Assembly: GCA_000716465.1 (NCBI GenBank)
Contig: JNWL01000002.1
Location: forward strand, 372,001-436,000
From: Streptomyces bikiniensis
GTDB taxonomy: Bacteria > Actinomycetota > Actinomycetes > Streptomycetales > Streptomycetaceae
Direction of reading: 5' to 3'
Length of the DNA stretch: 64,000 bases
Shown here piece after piece: positions 27,001 through 34,192 of this stretch. A program made the position numbers and the translations under genes. Within the stretch, counting starts at the first letter, position 1; each line of letters begins with the position of its first letter. The notes below the pieces were generated by a model. The model saw nothing but the letters and a program-made list of their open reading frames with translations, did not search any database and was not told the origin of the DNA.

Positions 27001-27726
27001 GACGGTCTGGTTCTTCGGGTCGTTGCGCGAAGGAAGGGGGGTTTGGGTCCGGCACTCGGCCTTCTGTGGCGTAGTCAGGGAGCACGTCGGGAGTTGCACT
27101 AGCCGGAGTCGGCCAGCCCAGCCGCCTCCGATAGCGGACGCGAAACCGCCGTAGCCGATGCTCACCTCGGCCCCGCCGGCTCGTTCTGCCTCGGCAGTCA
27201 GCACAACTCCGGATATTCCGAGTTGGTCTGCGGCCTTCTGGTCCAGCACCGTGACCGTCGCATGACCGCCCGCCTGGAGAGCGTTCCTGGCGCCGAAGCG
27301 AGCGAGGGTGACAGGTAGGCCACCGGGTGCGATCTTGGTGCGCCCGGCCGTTAGTGCGACATCGGCACTGCCGGCCGCGGGCCAGGCCGGTCGCAGTTGC
27401 TCGGCCCGGGCGCGCATCACCTGGGTCGTGCTCTCCTGCAGTTCCTTCGCAACCTGTTCCCGGGCCTTTTTGGCGCCCGGACCCGAGCCCTCATGGATCT
27501 TGCCGACTCGAGGCTTGGGCACGTCCGGTCGGTCCAGGCCGCCTGTGCCTTCGGCAGCTACAGGGGTAAGGCCGATCGGGATCGACAGCGCCAGGGCCAG
27601 AGGCACGATGACGAGCGCTCTGCGGCGTCTACGCCGCGGCCTTCCCTCTTGCGTACTTGTTCTGCCTATTACGGGTTTCACAGATATTCTCCCCACCCCT
27701 TCGAACCGCGGATTGATAGAAGCCAT
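20638..27726 (-). CDS. Secreted RHS polymorphic toxin with DddA-like deaminase tip
   Basis: A 2362-aa protein. The N-terminus has a poly-Arg stretch and a hydrophobic signal segment (RALVIVPLALALSIPIG). A beta-rich N-terminal region is followed by YD/RHS repeats to about residue 1850 and the RHS core (GARQYDPKIGQFISVDPI...DPTGL, about 1860-1905). After a Gly/Ser-rich linker comes a HINT domain (2089-2230) ending VHN. The last 132 residues form the toxin: H2296 and E2298 (GDHLEAQ), then C2323 and C2326 (WTCSMC), with MLP following. This spacing matches SCP1.201-like cytosine deaminases such as DddA. ATG 27726 has AAGGAG before it. Confidence 0.85.
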   Translation of the reverse strand: MASINPRFEGVGRISVKPVIGRTSTQEGRPRRRRRRALVIVPLALALSIPIGLTPVAAEGTGGLDRPDVPKPRVGKIHEGSGPGAKKAREQVAKELQESTTQVMRARAEQLRPAWPAAGSADVALTAGRTKIAPGGLPVTLARFGARNALQAGGHATVTVLDQKAADQLGISGVVLTAEAERAGGAEVSIGYGGFASAIGGGWAGRLRLVQLPTCSLTTPQKAECRTQTPLPSRNDPKNQTVISRVPLAQSADGEGVEPQLGSSTSGVTVMALTAAGANGAAANGTGDYSATPLSASSSWSAGGSSGSFTWSYGLTLPPAAAGPIPSLSLGYDSGSIDGRTATTNNQGTTIGEGFSLTESYIERSYGICDKDGHTDVFDRCWKYDNARIVLNGKSSRLVKADATNPSAATSEWKLENDDASKVTRSTGADNNDDNGEYWTVITGDGTKYVFGRDKLDGATTERTNSTWTTPVFGDDVGEPGHDAGATFAERSAKQAWRWNLDYVEDTHGNATTYWYTAEKNYYKKNKATKADAEYVRGGYLKEIKYGLRKGALFTDDADAKVTFGYAERCTEGACSSLTKETAETWPDVPFDAICASGSTECLSQSPSFFTRKRLTGIDTHSWNTATGTYDAVDSWDLVQEYQDGGDIGDTSDHVLTLKSITRTAKAGTTAIKSDPVVFTYDMRPNRVDDDTDHILPLTRPRIRTIVSETGGITTVEMSPAECVRSQVLTAAEDTNTRNCYPQYWNINGSSTASVDWFHKYRVIGVLTSDLAGWNEPVENQYVYSGAAWHYNDDPFTPKNERTWSDWRGYREVTVYKGAVKTGVNRTKTVSLYMQGMNGDRNKNGTTKSVSIAPLTQPAVGIISVPDSDYYAGTLREQVTYDGTTPISAIANRPWSRETARQTAVPDAGDHVSRFVRTQRTTSYTYLTASNSWRSRATSTISFDDYGMPTKAVDLGDEDKQGDEVCTETWYARNVDAGLTNLVSRVRTVGLDCNYTEADLQLSAADGTRSNVMADTAISYDNIAWSTTMKPVKGRPTWTGRASAYGTGGAVTWQKTSVTAYDILGRPTTVTDAQGSTMTTAYSPVDSGPLTRTTVTNPLAHKVTSYLDPRRGLAQRTYDANLKKTELAYDAMGRLTDVWLPNRNRSTQSPNTQYRYSLSNTTESWVSTASLKADGETYNTSYAIYDSLLRPLQTQTPTPQGGRLLTDTRYNTLGSIYATYSDVFDTNAPVSKYARAMYGGAPKQTETVFDGAGRPTSNALYVKGTLKWTTSTTYTGDSTATTALDGGSATRTITDALGRTTETRAYAGPNPADAEYGATLGSSYTSTKFEYTRDGKQSKITGPDGAVWKYIYDQYGRQKTTEDPDKGTTRTEYDGLDRPVKVMTGSSTVVTGYDVLGRPTNTWSDMASDATLLTSRTYDTPLKGLPATSTRYVGGKTGKAYTKSVTAYDVLNRPATTELTLPAMDPITPSVPGGKLTYQSTYRIDGTVGSTSEPALGGLASEVIGYGYGALGQLTSVKGLNGYLQQADYSETGQVLQLTLGKGGTGDRNVYITNGYEEGTDRLTLSHVTDQTHPYMLQHLTYTYDQAGNVTSIADPTTLGGTTKAETQCFAYDGHSRLTEAWTPASQNCGDPRNASALDGPAPYWTSYTYNTAGQRKTETQHLSTGNTTTTYCYDPAKQPHALRYTTPRTTCGTAADPTKDKVYDYDTTGNTTKRPGDTTQQTLTWSPEGQLATLTESTKSTDYVYDADGALLIRNAKAGERVLYVGATELHRRDNGTTWAQRSYTADGTPIAVRTNETGTTQLQFLAGDRHGTQSLAVTSDTTQRPTKRYMTPFGAKRGGAVGTWPTDKGFLNKTADASTGLTHIGARQYDPKIGQFISVDPILSTDQHQSLNGYSYANQHPTTSSDPTGLREVCGAYGNSCIPTAPELTGAVPGDVQKPSEGDSTDVGTVTAGAGEASGTASSGSGGGGGSGSGGGGGGGTAPTKNYDLSWSNPFSEAFWGTVSIGAHTASLFGVLGDSDCWNGGAGAPGCDYGASFDQWVLEQGVDSTSDWYQVPGFIGEMIAHGRAGGGAGTTPRKSTPLTGGQYFLAGTLVLMGDGSTKEIQDVEIGDEVLATDPETGETGARPVTQLIRTEETKHLNTLSIATPDGTENLTATAEHPFWSASQHAWIAAKDLKPGMTLLTDKGETVAVNRNVPFTKYVKTYNFTVDDLHTYYVLAGRTPVLVHNTCHAEGFKAAEAAIQSLTHKRQSIGGAFYPHSESWDNHSPVKLISGERNLPKGYAPPPGATKNGDHLEAQVAVIMREKGLKEGTLYHTGNWTCSMCSSTVPDMLPSKSSLTVYYRKEGEVYGETYLSRDWWD
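21037..21462 (-). other. HINT domain lacking the first nucleophile
   Basis: Residues 2089-2230. The block FLAGTLVLMGDGSTKEIQDV is the typical N-terminal HINT motif, and TAEHPFW and YNFTVDDLHTYYV are the later ones. The C-terminal VHN gives the cleavage Asn at 2230. Position 1, normally Cys or Ser, is Tyr2089 (codon at 21460-21462). N-terminal splicing chemistry should be blocked, but Asn cyclisation at the C-terminus could still release the toxin. Confidence 0.65.
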
Positions 27727-27752
27727 GGGCTCCTTGCCCTGGCTTGAAGAGC

Positions 27753-27792
27753 AGGAGTGGGCGGCACCAGGCACACGGTGCCGCCCACTCCT
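27753..27792 (-). terminator. Strong hairpin between lamG and RHS genes
   Basis: Perfect 16-bp arms, AGGAGTGGGCGGCACC (27753-27768) and its complement (27777-27792), with an 8-nt loop. It lies 16 bp after the lamG stop and ends 27 bp before the RHS start codon. That leaves little room for another promoter. It is either a leaky terminator that sets toxin dose or a stabilising/processing stem. Confidence 0.75.
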
Positions 27793-27807
27793 TGCCTAGC
27801 TGTGCCG

Positions 27808-30800
27808 TCAGGAACCGATCAGCGCGTCGATCTGGGTCTCGTTGTGTACAGCTCCCGACCACACCCGTATGTCGGATACGCGGGCTGCGAGGAAGTGCTT
27901 CCAGGTTCCGGTGGACAGTCCCTTGGCGATCGTGAGCTCTCCGGTGCCGAGTTTGGCCGTGAACGTCTTCGGAACAGCGTCGAGTTCCGTGCCGACGCGG
28001 AGTGAGATCGTGGCGGCCTGGGCGTCATAGACCCCGGTTAGGCGGACAGGGGTATCCAGTTCGGACTCTTTTTCGGACCGGACCGAAGAGAAGGTGCCAT
28101 CCGCGTTGAGCCGTCCGAAGTGCCAGTAACCTACCGGCACTTCTTTCTCGACCATGTCCTTCGTTCCATCCGGGAGCGTGATCTCGACAAGGTCCAGCTT
28201 GGTTTCAGCGGCTTGGTACCACAAACCCCAGGCTGAGCCGTCCGCGGTGCGCTGTCCGAGAACCTGGCCGACATAGCCCATGCTCTTCGCGTTGATCTCG
28301 GTTTTGTCCAGAGCCACCTGCGTCGTCACCGTGAACGACCCCGTGTCATCGACCAACGGGCCCTTGTACGTGGCAGCGCCGTCGACGCCGTCGAAGACGA
28401 TGTCTTCACCAGCCACCGTGGCGCCGCCCGTCAATGTCAGAGCCTTGCCGTAGCCGGATGTTGTGTCGGAGACAGTCGTTCCGGAGGCTCCGGAAGCGGA
28501 CCAGTCGGCCACCAATTCGGCCGCGTTGAAGCCGCCTGGCAGGAGGGCCCGGGCTTCGTCAAGGATCTCTGACTCGTCCAAGGCGTTCTGCCATACGGTG
28601 ACTTCGTCAATCGATCCCTTCCAGTGGTCGTAGTACGCACCGTGCCACCAGACGCGGCCGATCTGGAACTTTCCCGTGGACGCCCACGACGGGGCAACCT
28701 TGTCCGTTCCTTGCAACTCGCCGTTGACGTAGAGTCTGATCTCCGTTGCAGGAGCGTCGTAGACGGCTGTGAGGTGAGTCCATACGCCAAGGGTGGCGGG
28801 TTGCTTGGACTGCACCAACTGGCTTGTGATGTTGCCATCGGCGGCGTCCTTCGGCGACGTGCGCATCTCCCACTTTTTCGACTCCGAGCGGTACCCGAGA
28901 TAGAAGGCGCTGTACCAGCCACCGGCCATCATGCCGTCCTGTCCCAGTGCCGTACGGTTCCCGCTACCGTCCTCCAACCTGACCCAAGCAGAAATCGTGT
29001 AGGAGGAGCTAGTCGTCACAATGGGCCCAGCAGTGGAGGCATAGCCGGTGGTGCCGCCGAGTGAAAGACCCCTGTCCACCACCTGCGGATCCAGAACTGC
29101 CCCCTCCTTGTCATGGGTGATCACTCCACGGCGGCCGCGGTTGTCGCGAGTCACGGCCCCGTACAGGGTCGCGTGGGACATGCCCCCGTCCGGTGCATCG
29201 TCGAGAGCTGCGCCGGATGTCTCCGTGAACTGCCATCGGCCGACAGGATCCGCACCTTTGGCCACCTTGAAATCGAACGCTGCCTGGGTGCCCCATCGTC
29301 CCAGCGGGTCCTCGGCTCGGACGAACAGTGTGTACGTACCGGCCGCAGGTGGCTTGATCGTCGCCGTCACACTTGAACCCGACAGCTCAGCCCAGTAACC
29401 GTTGGAGAGACGGTAGTGGTACGACACGATGGTGTCGCCGCTGGCAGGCTTGAAGGAAACCGTCCCAGGTACACCGGGGGCACCGTAGAAGGGGCAATCG
29501 TCGGGGTCAGAGCATGGTTTGTAAGGGTTTCCGAAAGTAATAATGGGCGCCTTCGGTGCTGTCGGGTCGACCTTGAAGTAGCACCAGATCGGGTATCCCG
29601 AGGCAGATGCCTGAACGTTGGCGTCGGTGAATACCTGGGTGGCTGCCGAGTACCGGTAGAGGCGCCCCTCGACCAGCTTCGTGGGCCACATTGCTGTGGT
29701 CTTCCAGTTGTCCGGAACGGTGCTCGTACTCGGACTGGCTATCCCCATCCCAGACCATGTCCCGTCAGCAGCTTTCGACTCAAGGCGCATCCACGTCCTC
29801 AGCTTGGCCTGAGATTCGCCGCCAGGAGCGGTCTGCGGGGTCGCAGTGAAGGTGGGCTGCGGATTATCCATCACTGTCGGGTCAGCGGCGTTGGTGTCGC
29901 ATATGCGGCTGCTGCCGCTCACAATTCCGACGTTGGTCGGTGGGGCTGGCTTGGCGACATACAGCACACGCAGGACAGCATCATTTCTGAAACGCTTCCA
30001 CGCAGAGGCGTCGGTCTCATTCCCCGCCCGGATCTCCAAGGTCAGCCGCGAGAACTTACCTGCTGCAAAAGCCTGCACAGTCGGCGTGAGGTTCTCGTTC
30101 GGCTCCTGAGGGTTGTCGTTGAACTCGATAGGAGCGTCCGGAGAGTCCGGATCACACAGTGATCCACGTCCGGCCGAGACCCACAGGTCGACCATCCAGT
30201 CGAGCTCAGCAGGCCGACTCGCCCAAGTTGTGGCCGAGGAGATGTTGTTCGTCCGGACCAGGTCGACCTGTCGCGGATCGCACTGGAACGACCACGGTTC
30301 TGTGACCGCGAACGTGGCGTCCAGTACCTGCTTGCCCTTGAGTTGGTCGGGAGCAAACTCGAAGTACAGACGCTGAACGTAACCAGGTCCACAGTAGTAG
30401 CCGTTCCAGCTACCACATTTACCCACACCTTGACCCCGGTTGTCGTCACCGTTGCCCCACCCGTAGGACTCATAACCGTCGCTGCGAAGCTGCGTCCGCT
30501 CCGATTCGCCCCATGTGACTGTTGGGTCGATGAACACCGGGTAGTCCTCGGATGCGGTACTGCTTAGCATCCCGGCGTCCGGAACAACAGTGAGCGCAGT
30601 TGCCTTGACGTCGACGTCCATGCGGGCGACGTTGTCCCCCTGCCCCGGCTGCAAACCGGTACCGGAAGGCGCCTGCTCAGACGGGTCAGCAGAATCCGAC
30701 GGCGCGCCATTCGCCGCTACGGCAGCCTGCCGCACCAGTTGTGGTGCCAAGTCAGGCGCATCATCAACTTTCCCGGCCGAGTCCCACATCCGAGCCGGCG

Positions 30801-31503
30801 GAGCACGGAAGACAGTGGCCCCGCTGCCGTCGACTGCAGCAAGACTCCCGGCAGCACCTTCCCGAACAGTCAGGGCATGTGCCTTCAGACCAAAAGTGAG
30901 CTCCTTGAGTGCCGGGTTCGCCGCTGCTGCCGGCGTCTTGACCACCAGTACTTGCTGGAAGCTCTCAACTGTTGCGGTCAGCCTCAGGTCGACGTCAGGC
31001 AGCACATCACGGTAGACCGCGTTCGCTCCGTCGACTTCAGGAACTGGCAGATCGCCCGGCCAATCGAGCTCAAGCGAACGACCACGATCGGCGATCTCGA
31101 CCAGCGGGGCAGCGTCGCCGCCCCCAGAGAACGACATCACCGCAGACGCGGCTTTGGGGCCAATCGATCCGTCCTCACGCCTCTCCAGCGTCGGGTCCGG
31201 TACCTGCCAGCCACCACCGGGTTTCGCCACGCGCACCGGCACCGTGTGCTGTTCCAACGTGAAAGTGAACCCGTCGGAGTTCGCGAACACGCTTGCTCGC
31301 TCGGAGCGCTTGCTCTCGACCTCGACACGTTGGCCGGACTCCTTGGCCGTCTTCAGAGCGAGGTCCGCCTCGCCAAGAACGGGCGAATCAACGGTTGGCG
31401 CGGCTGCCCGTGCTGCAGGAGACGGAACCACCATCCCCATAGCCAAAGCGGACAAGACGACTCCCGCGCTCCAGGCACGTTGATACGCCCGGTGTCTCTT
31501 CAC
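27808..31503 (-). CDS. Secreted LamG-domain protein, RHS partner
   Basis: A 1231-aa exported protein. The signal peptide runs about residues 1-33 (GVVLSALAMGMVV, cleavage near ARA). The middle has a DNRLRE-like region (YPVFIDPTVTWG; FEFAPDQLKGKQVLDATFAV). The C-terminal half carries LamG/concanavalin-like domains (VGRWQFTETSGAALDD; YTISAWVRLEDGSGNRTALG; WTHLTAVYDAPATEIRLYVNG) and a second, weaker copy. Such proteins regularly precede secreted RHS proteins in Streptomyces and may help surface display or target binding. The GTG at 31503 is taken as start because GGGTGGGG lies just before it; a GTG at 31512 is also in frame. Confidence 0.8.
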   Translation of the reverse strand: MKRHRAYQRAWSAGVVLSALAMGMVVPSPAARAAAPTVDSPVLGEADLALKTAKESGQRVEVESKRSERASVFANSDGFTFTLEQHTVPVRVAKPGGGWQVPDPTLERREDGSIGPKAASAVMSFSGGGDAAPLVEIADRGRSLELDWPGDLPVPEVDGANAVYRDVLPDVDLRLTATVESFQQVLVVKTPAAAANPALKELTFGLKAHALTVREGAAGSLAAVDGSGATVFRAPPARMWDSAGKVDDAPDLAPQLVRQAAVAANGAPSDSADPSEQAPSGTGLQPGQGDNVARMDVDVKATALTVVPDAGMLSSTASEDYPVFIDPTVTWGESERTQLRSDGYESYGWGNGDDNRGQGVGKCGSWNGYYCGPGYVQRLYFEFAPDQLKGKQVLDATFAVTEPWSFQCDPRQVDLVRTNNISSATTWASRPAELDWMVDLWVSAGRGSLCDPDSPDAPIEFNDNPQEPNENLTPTVQAFAAGKFSRLTLEIRAGNETDASAWKRFRNDAVLRVLYVAKPAPPTNVGIVSGSSRICDTNAADPTVMDNPQPTFTATPQTAPGGESQAKLRTWMRLESKAADGTWSGMGIASPSTSTVPDNWKTTAMWPTKLVEGRLYRYSAATQVFTDANVQASASGYPIWCYFKVDPTAPKAPIITFGNPYKPCSDPDDCPFYGAPGVPGTVSFKPASGDTIVSYHYRLSNGYWAELSGSSVTATIKPPAAGTYTLFVRAEDPLGRWGTQAAFDFKVAKGADPVGRWQFTETSGAALDDAPDGGMSHATLYGAVTRDNRGRRGVITHDKEGAVLDPQVVDRGLSLGGTTGYASTAGPIVTTSSSYTISAWVRLEDGSGNRTALGQDGMMAGGWYSAFYLGYRSESKKWEMRTSPKDAADGNITSQLVQSKQPATLGVWTHLTAVYDAPATEIRLYVNGELQGTDKVAPSWASTGKFQIGRVWWHGAYYDHWKGSIDEVTVWQNALDESEILDEARALLPGGFNAAELVADWSASGASGTTVSDTTSGYGKALTLTGGATVAGEDIVFDGVDGAATYKGPLVDDTGSFTVTTQVALDKTEINAKSMGYVGQVLGQRTADGSAWGLWYQAAETKLDLVEITLPDGTKDMVEKEVPVGYWHFGRLNADGTFSSVRSEKESELDTPVRLTGVYDAQAATISLRVGTELDAVPKTFTAKLGTGELTIAKGLSTGTWKHFLAARVSDIRVWSGAVHNETQIDALIGS

Positions 31504-31905
31504 AATCCCCACCCCTGCTTAACATAACGCTCACAGTAGGTGGGTCACCCAACGCTCTGATCAATGGCAGGTCAAGGCGCGTTCAGTGAATATGGCAAGT
31601 TGAGCGAGGAACGTAGCAGTCCGGCACCCCGTATCAGGTCGAACTCGTACATTGAGCATTTTTCAACCTGCTCCTGGTGTCAGCCAGTTGTGCCGGAAAC
31701 GTGGTGAAGCCCCGCCTCGCCGTCCCCGTCGCCCCCTGCGCCTCAGCGCAGGGGGCTTCGTCGTTTCCAGGCCCGCCGCGGCTCGCCCGTCCGGGTGCTC
31801 GCATGTGTGGGGCCGGTACGGCGCTGAGGGGCGTGACGCCCTGCGGTAGGTTGACGCCGGTGTGACGGCAGTCGGGCCGTGGCCGGTTGGCAGGGGATGA
31901 AGACG
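31504..31905. promoter_or_regulatory. Divergent promoter region, toxin operon and DUF3592 gene
   Basis: A 402-bp gap between divergent starts. It should hold the promoter of the lamG-RHS-immunity operon (leftward) and that of the DUF3592 gene (rightward). The A/T-richer part 31510-31680 is the likelier toxin promoter region. A strong hairpin lies at 31731-31756. Confidence 0.5.
31731..31756 (+). terminator. Orphan hairpin terminator
   Basis: Perfect 11-bp arms GCCCCCTGCGC and GCGCAGGGGGC with a CTCA loop, followed by TTCGTCGTTT. No intact gene ends here on the + strand, so it may belong to a gene lost when the island formed. Confidence 0.65.
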
Positions 31906-32703
31906 ATGGTCTCTGCACAGATCTTGATCGGCGGCGATGGTGCCGAGACCGTGCTCGATGACGGCGGTCTCCGGATCGTCGACAGCCGCACCCGCACGGA
32001 GATCCCCCTCGCGGTGGTCCAGGAGGCCCGTACCGACGGCGGACACCACGTCGAAATCGTGCTCAGCGACAGCGCCGTGCACTGCGTGGACGCCGGGAAC
32101 CCGACGGCCGCCACCACCTTCGTCGCCGCTCTGACCGCCGCACTCCCCGCACAGCGGGATCCCGCCGGTAGCGCCCGCATCACGGTCACGCAGCTGGCGT
32201 CGCCAGAGGACGCGGAGAAGCCGGCGAAGGATCCGAAGTACCTGCGCCGGATCATCATCATGATCGCTCTCGCCGCCGCCTACCTCGGCTACGTGATCTG
32301 GGTCGGCGCCGGCCAAGGGGCAGAGGTCATCGCCCCCATCGTCGCGACCGTCCCGCTCCTCTTCGGACTCGGCCTGATGCTTGTCGGCGGGCAGAGGACG
32401 CTGCTTCATGTCGTACTCAAGCGGCGCGGGGTCACCGTGCCCGCCACCCTGGACTTCAAGACGACGGACGGGGCGGCCTGGTACAAGTTCACCGACGCCG
32501 ACGGCGCCGAGCGGACCGCGCGGAGCAAGCACGTCGGACCGGTGGCCCGCGCCACGTACGACCCGGAGAACCCTGCCGACCAGCTCGCCGTCGAGATCTC
32601 GGGAAAGAAGCACCTGTTCTCGGCCGGGATGTGGGTCCTCGGTTCGCTGCCGCCACTGGCCGGCGGCATCGCCCTCGCCCTGACCCCGTTCACGATCGGC
32701 TGA
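31906..32703 (+). CDS. DUF3592-type membrane protein
   Basis: A 265-aa protein of unknown function. The first 115 residues are soluble and PH-domain-like in pattern (ILIGGDGAETVLDDGGLRIVDS). Two hydrophobic segments follow (IIIMIALAAAYLGYVIWV and IVATVPLLFGLGLMLVG), then a soluble DUF3592 part ending ATYDPENPADQLAVEI, and a last membrane segment. The ATG at 31906 is preferred over 31897 because AGGGGA lies eight bases upstream of it. It sits between the toxin operon and the intact IS element; a link to the toxin is not shown. Confidence 0.6.
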   Translation: MVSAQILIGGDGAETVLDDGGLRIVDSRTRTEIPLAVVQEARTDGGHHVEIVLSDSAVHCVDAGNPTAATTFVAALTAALPAQRDPAGSARITVTQLASPEDAEKPAKDPKYLRRIIIMIALAAAYLGYVIWVGAGQGAEVIAPIVATVPLLFGLGLMLVGGQRTLLHVVLKRRGVTVPATLDFKTTDGAAWYKFTDADGAERTARSKHVGPVARATYDPENPADQLAVEISGKKHLFSAGMWVLGSLPPLAGGIALALTPFTIG

Positions 32704-32717
32704 GCGGCGCGGCCACG

Positions 32718-33601
32718 GAGCCGTTTCCAACCCGGCGGCCTTGGCAGCGTGTTGGACGGATCTGCAGAACGTCGAAGCTCCTGGTAGACGGGTTCTCGAC
32801 CAAGATCGCCCGCAGCCACCAGGAGCCTCGCGTGCTTGTCTACCCGTCATCGATCGACCTGTCCAGTCGCACTCTGCGGTATTTGACCGGACACCTCGCT
32901 GTGCGTCGAAGGGAGATCGGGACCCGATGGCGGCTTCTGACCGCCGGTCGTCAATCTCTGCTCGCCCTGGCCCATCTGCGATGCGGCGACACCTACGCCC
33001 GGCTCGCCGCCGGGTTCGGTATCGGCATCGCGACCGCATACCGCTACATACGCGAGGCCGTCGACGTGCTGGCCGCGCTCGTGCCGACCCTGGCCGATGC
33101 GATGCGCATCGCGCGGACCAAGGCGTTCGTGATCCTGGATGGCACTCTGCTGTCGATCGACCGGATCGCCGCCGACACCCCGTACTACTCAGGCAAACAC
33201 AAGCGGCACGGCATGAACATCCAAGTCCTCACCGACCCGTTCGGCCGCCTGTTGTGGGCCTCGCCCGCGTTGCCCGGCTCCACCCACGACCTGACCGCCG
33301 CCCGCACTCACGGGATCGTCGAAGCACTCACCGACGCCGACCTCAAGTGCTGGGCCGACAAGGCATACCAGGTTGCCGCCAGCTCCACCCGGGTGCCCTT
33401 CCGCGGCCGTCGCCTCAAGCGGTGGCAGCGCCGCCACAACAGCACACACGCCAAGATCCGCTGCCTCGGCGAGCAGGCCATGGCCACTCTGAAGGACTGG
33501 CGTCTCCTACGGAAGCTCCGCTGCAGCACCAACCGCATCACAGCGATCGTTCAGGCCGTCCTCGTCCTTCACCACGCGTCAGCGTAGGTTGGAAAAGGCT
33601 C
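32718..33601 (+). mobile_element. IS5-like element, copy 2 (intact)
   Basis: An 884-bp element with terminal inverted repeats GAGCCGTTTCCAACC (32718-32732) and GGTTGGAAAAGGCTC (33587-33601), matching at 14 of 15 positions. No clear target-site duplication was found. It lies in the same orientation as the decayed copy at 18904, so the two bracket the toxin locus. Confidence 0.85.
32832..33587 (+). CDS. IS5-family (DDE_Tnp_4) transposase
   Basis: A 251-aa transposase with an N-terminal helix-turn-helix region (LRCGDTYARLAAGFGIGIATAY) and a DDE core: FVILDGTLLSIDRI (first D), PALPGSTHDLTAA (second D) and RCLGEQAMATLKDW (E). This is the small HARBI1-like IS5 transposase type. The GTG at 32832 has AGGAG eight bases before it. 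No stop or frameshift interrupts it, so it may still move itself and its decayed sibling. An inverted repeat around the start (CTCCTGG/CCAGGAG) could limit translation from outside transcripts. Confidence 0.85.
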   Translation: MLVYPSSIDLSSRTLRYLTGHLAVRRREIGTRWRLLTAGRQSLLALAHLRCGDTYARLAAGFGIGIATAYRYIREAVDVLAALVPTLADAMRIARTKAFVILDGTLLSIDRIAADTPYYSGKHKRHGMNIQVLTDPFGRLLWASPALPGSTHDLTAARTHGIVEALTDADLKCWADKAYQVAASSTRVPFRGRRLKRWQRRHNSTHAKIRCLGEQAMATLKDWRLLRKLRCSTNRITAIVQAVLVLHHASA

Positions 33602-34042
33602 ATTGCCTCTCTGGATGCAACCTGGCGTGCGTGGAGGACGCATCGGGTTCCGGCTGTCGGACTTCCCGAGCTGGGAGCGATCTTCCTCTTGTCGGCGTAT
33701 CGGAACTCGCTGCCGAGCTGCCGGTGTTGGCTGCCGCCCTGGACACGGCTGCTGTTTCGGTCGGGGGTGTACTCCGGTACGGACTGGTGGGATTCACCAT
33801 GCGCTCCGGGAACACGGTGAGCTACAGGCGGCCGATAGTTGAGGCTGGCAAGCCCCAGGGGCTCGCCCAGGACCCTGTACGACTTGCCGCGTGACGCTGA
33901 TCCGCTGGTTGTCGGTGTCGTGCAGGTGAGGGCCCGAATTTAATCGGTGGTGTCGCGTCCTGGGGTGGGGCTATGGTTCTGCTCGTTCCAAGGCGCGGCT
34001 GTGTCGTTGCCCAGGGCACGGTGTTGGTTCGTTGAGAAGAAG
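33602..34042. other. Gap between IS element and rsgA leader
   Basis: About 440 bp. An open frame of 101 codons (33589-33894) exists but has no SD and no recognisable motif, so I do not call it. From about 33935 the sequence begins to resemble that upstream of the first rsgA leader (TTTAATC.GTGGTG.CG), at much lower identity than the leader itself. It probably holds the rsgA promoter. Confidence 0.4.
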
Positions 34043-34192
34043 CAGGAGGTGAGGACATTGATGACTGTCACGGTGACGGGCTCTGCCCGCATTCAGGAGT
34101 TCATCGTTCCCACCCCTGTGGTCTCCGGCTGACACCCACTCGATCCGCGCGCTCGGAGCGCGCCGCCGGGGCCACCCTTTGAAGGGTTCCCC
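34043..34192 (+). promoter_or_regulatory. rsgA leader, copy 2
   Basis: Order of elements: SD CAGGAGGTGAGG, leader ORF (34061-34132), hairpin GCGCGCT-CGG-AGCGCGC (34147-34163), then ACCCTT-TG-AAGGGT (34174-34187), whose right arm contains the GAAGGG SD of rsgA. Over about 140 nt only three or so bases differ from copy 1, although the following coding region differs at many codons. The design resembles a translational attenuator. Confidence 0.7.
34061..34132 (+). CDS. rsgA leader peptide, copy 2
   Basis: A 23-aa ORF starting MTVTVTGSAR and ending PTPVVSG, with a near-perfect SD (AGGAGGTGAG). It ends 60 bp before the rsgA TTG start. It has no membrane or secretion character. Its conservation between copies extends into the non-coding hairpins, so the nucleotide sequence matters as well as the peptide. 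Confidence 0.65.
   Translation: MTVTVTGSARIQEFIVPTPVVSG

Noticed and set aside
31731-31756. A tRNA or CRISPR-like element
   Set aside because: The hairpin is a simple 11-bp stem with a 4-base loop and T-rich tail, as in a terminator; no cloverleaf and no spaced repeats are present. I found no tRNA, rRNA or CRISPR array in the window.
33589-33894. A 101-codon + strand frame after the IS element
   Set aside because: No SD, no motif, and it begins in the IS terminal repeat.
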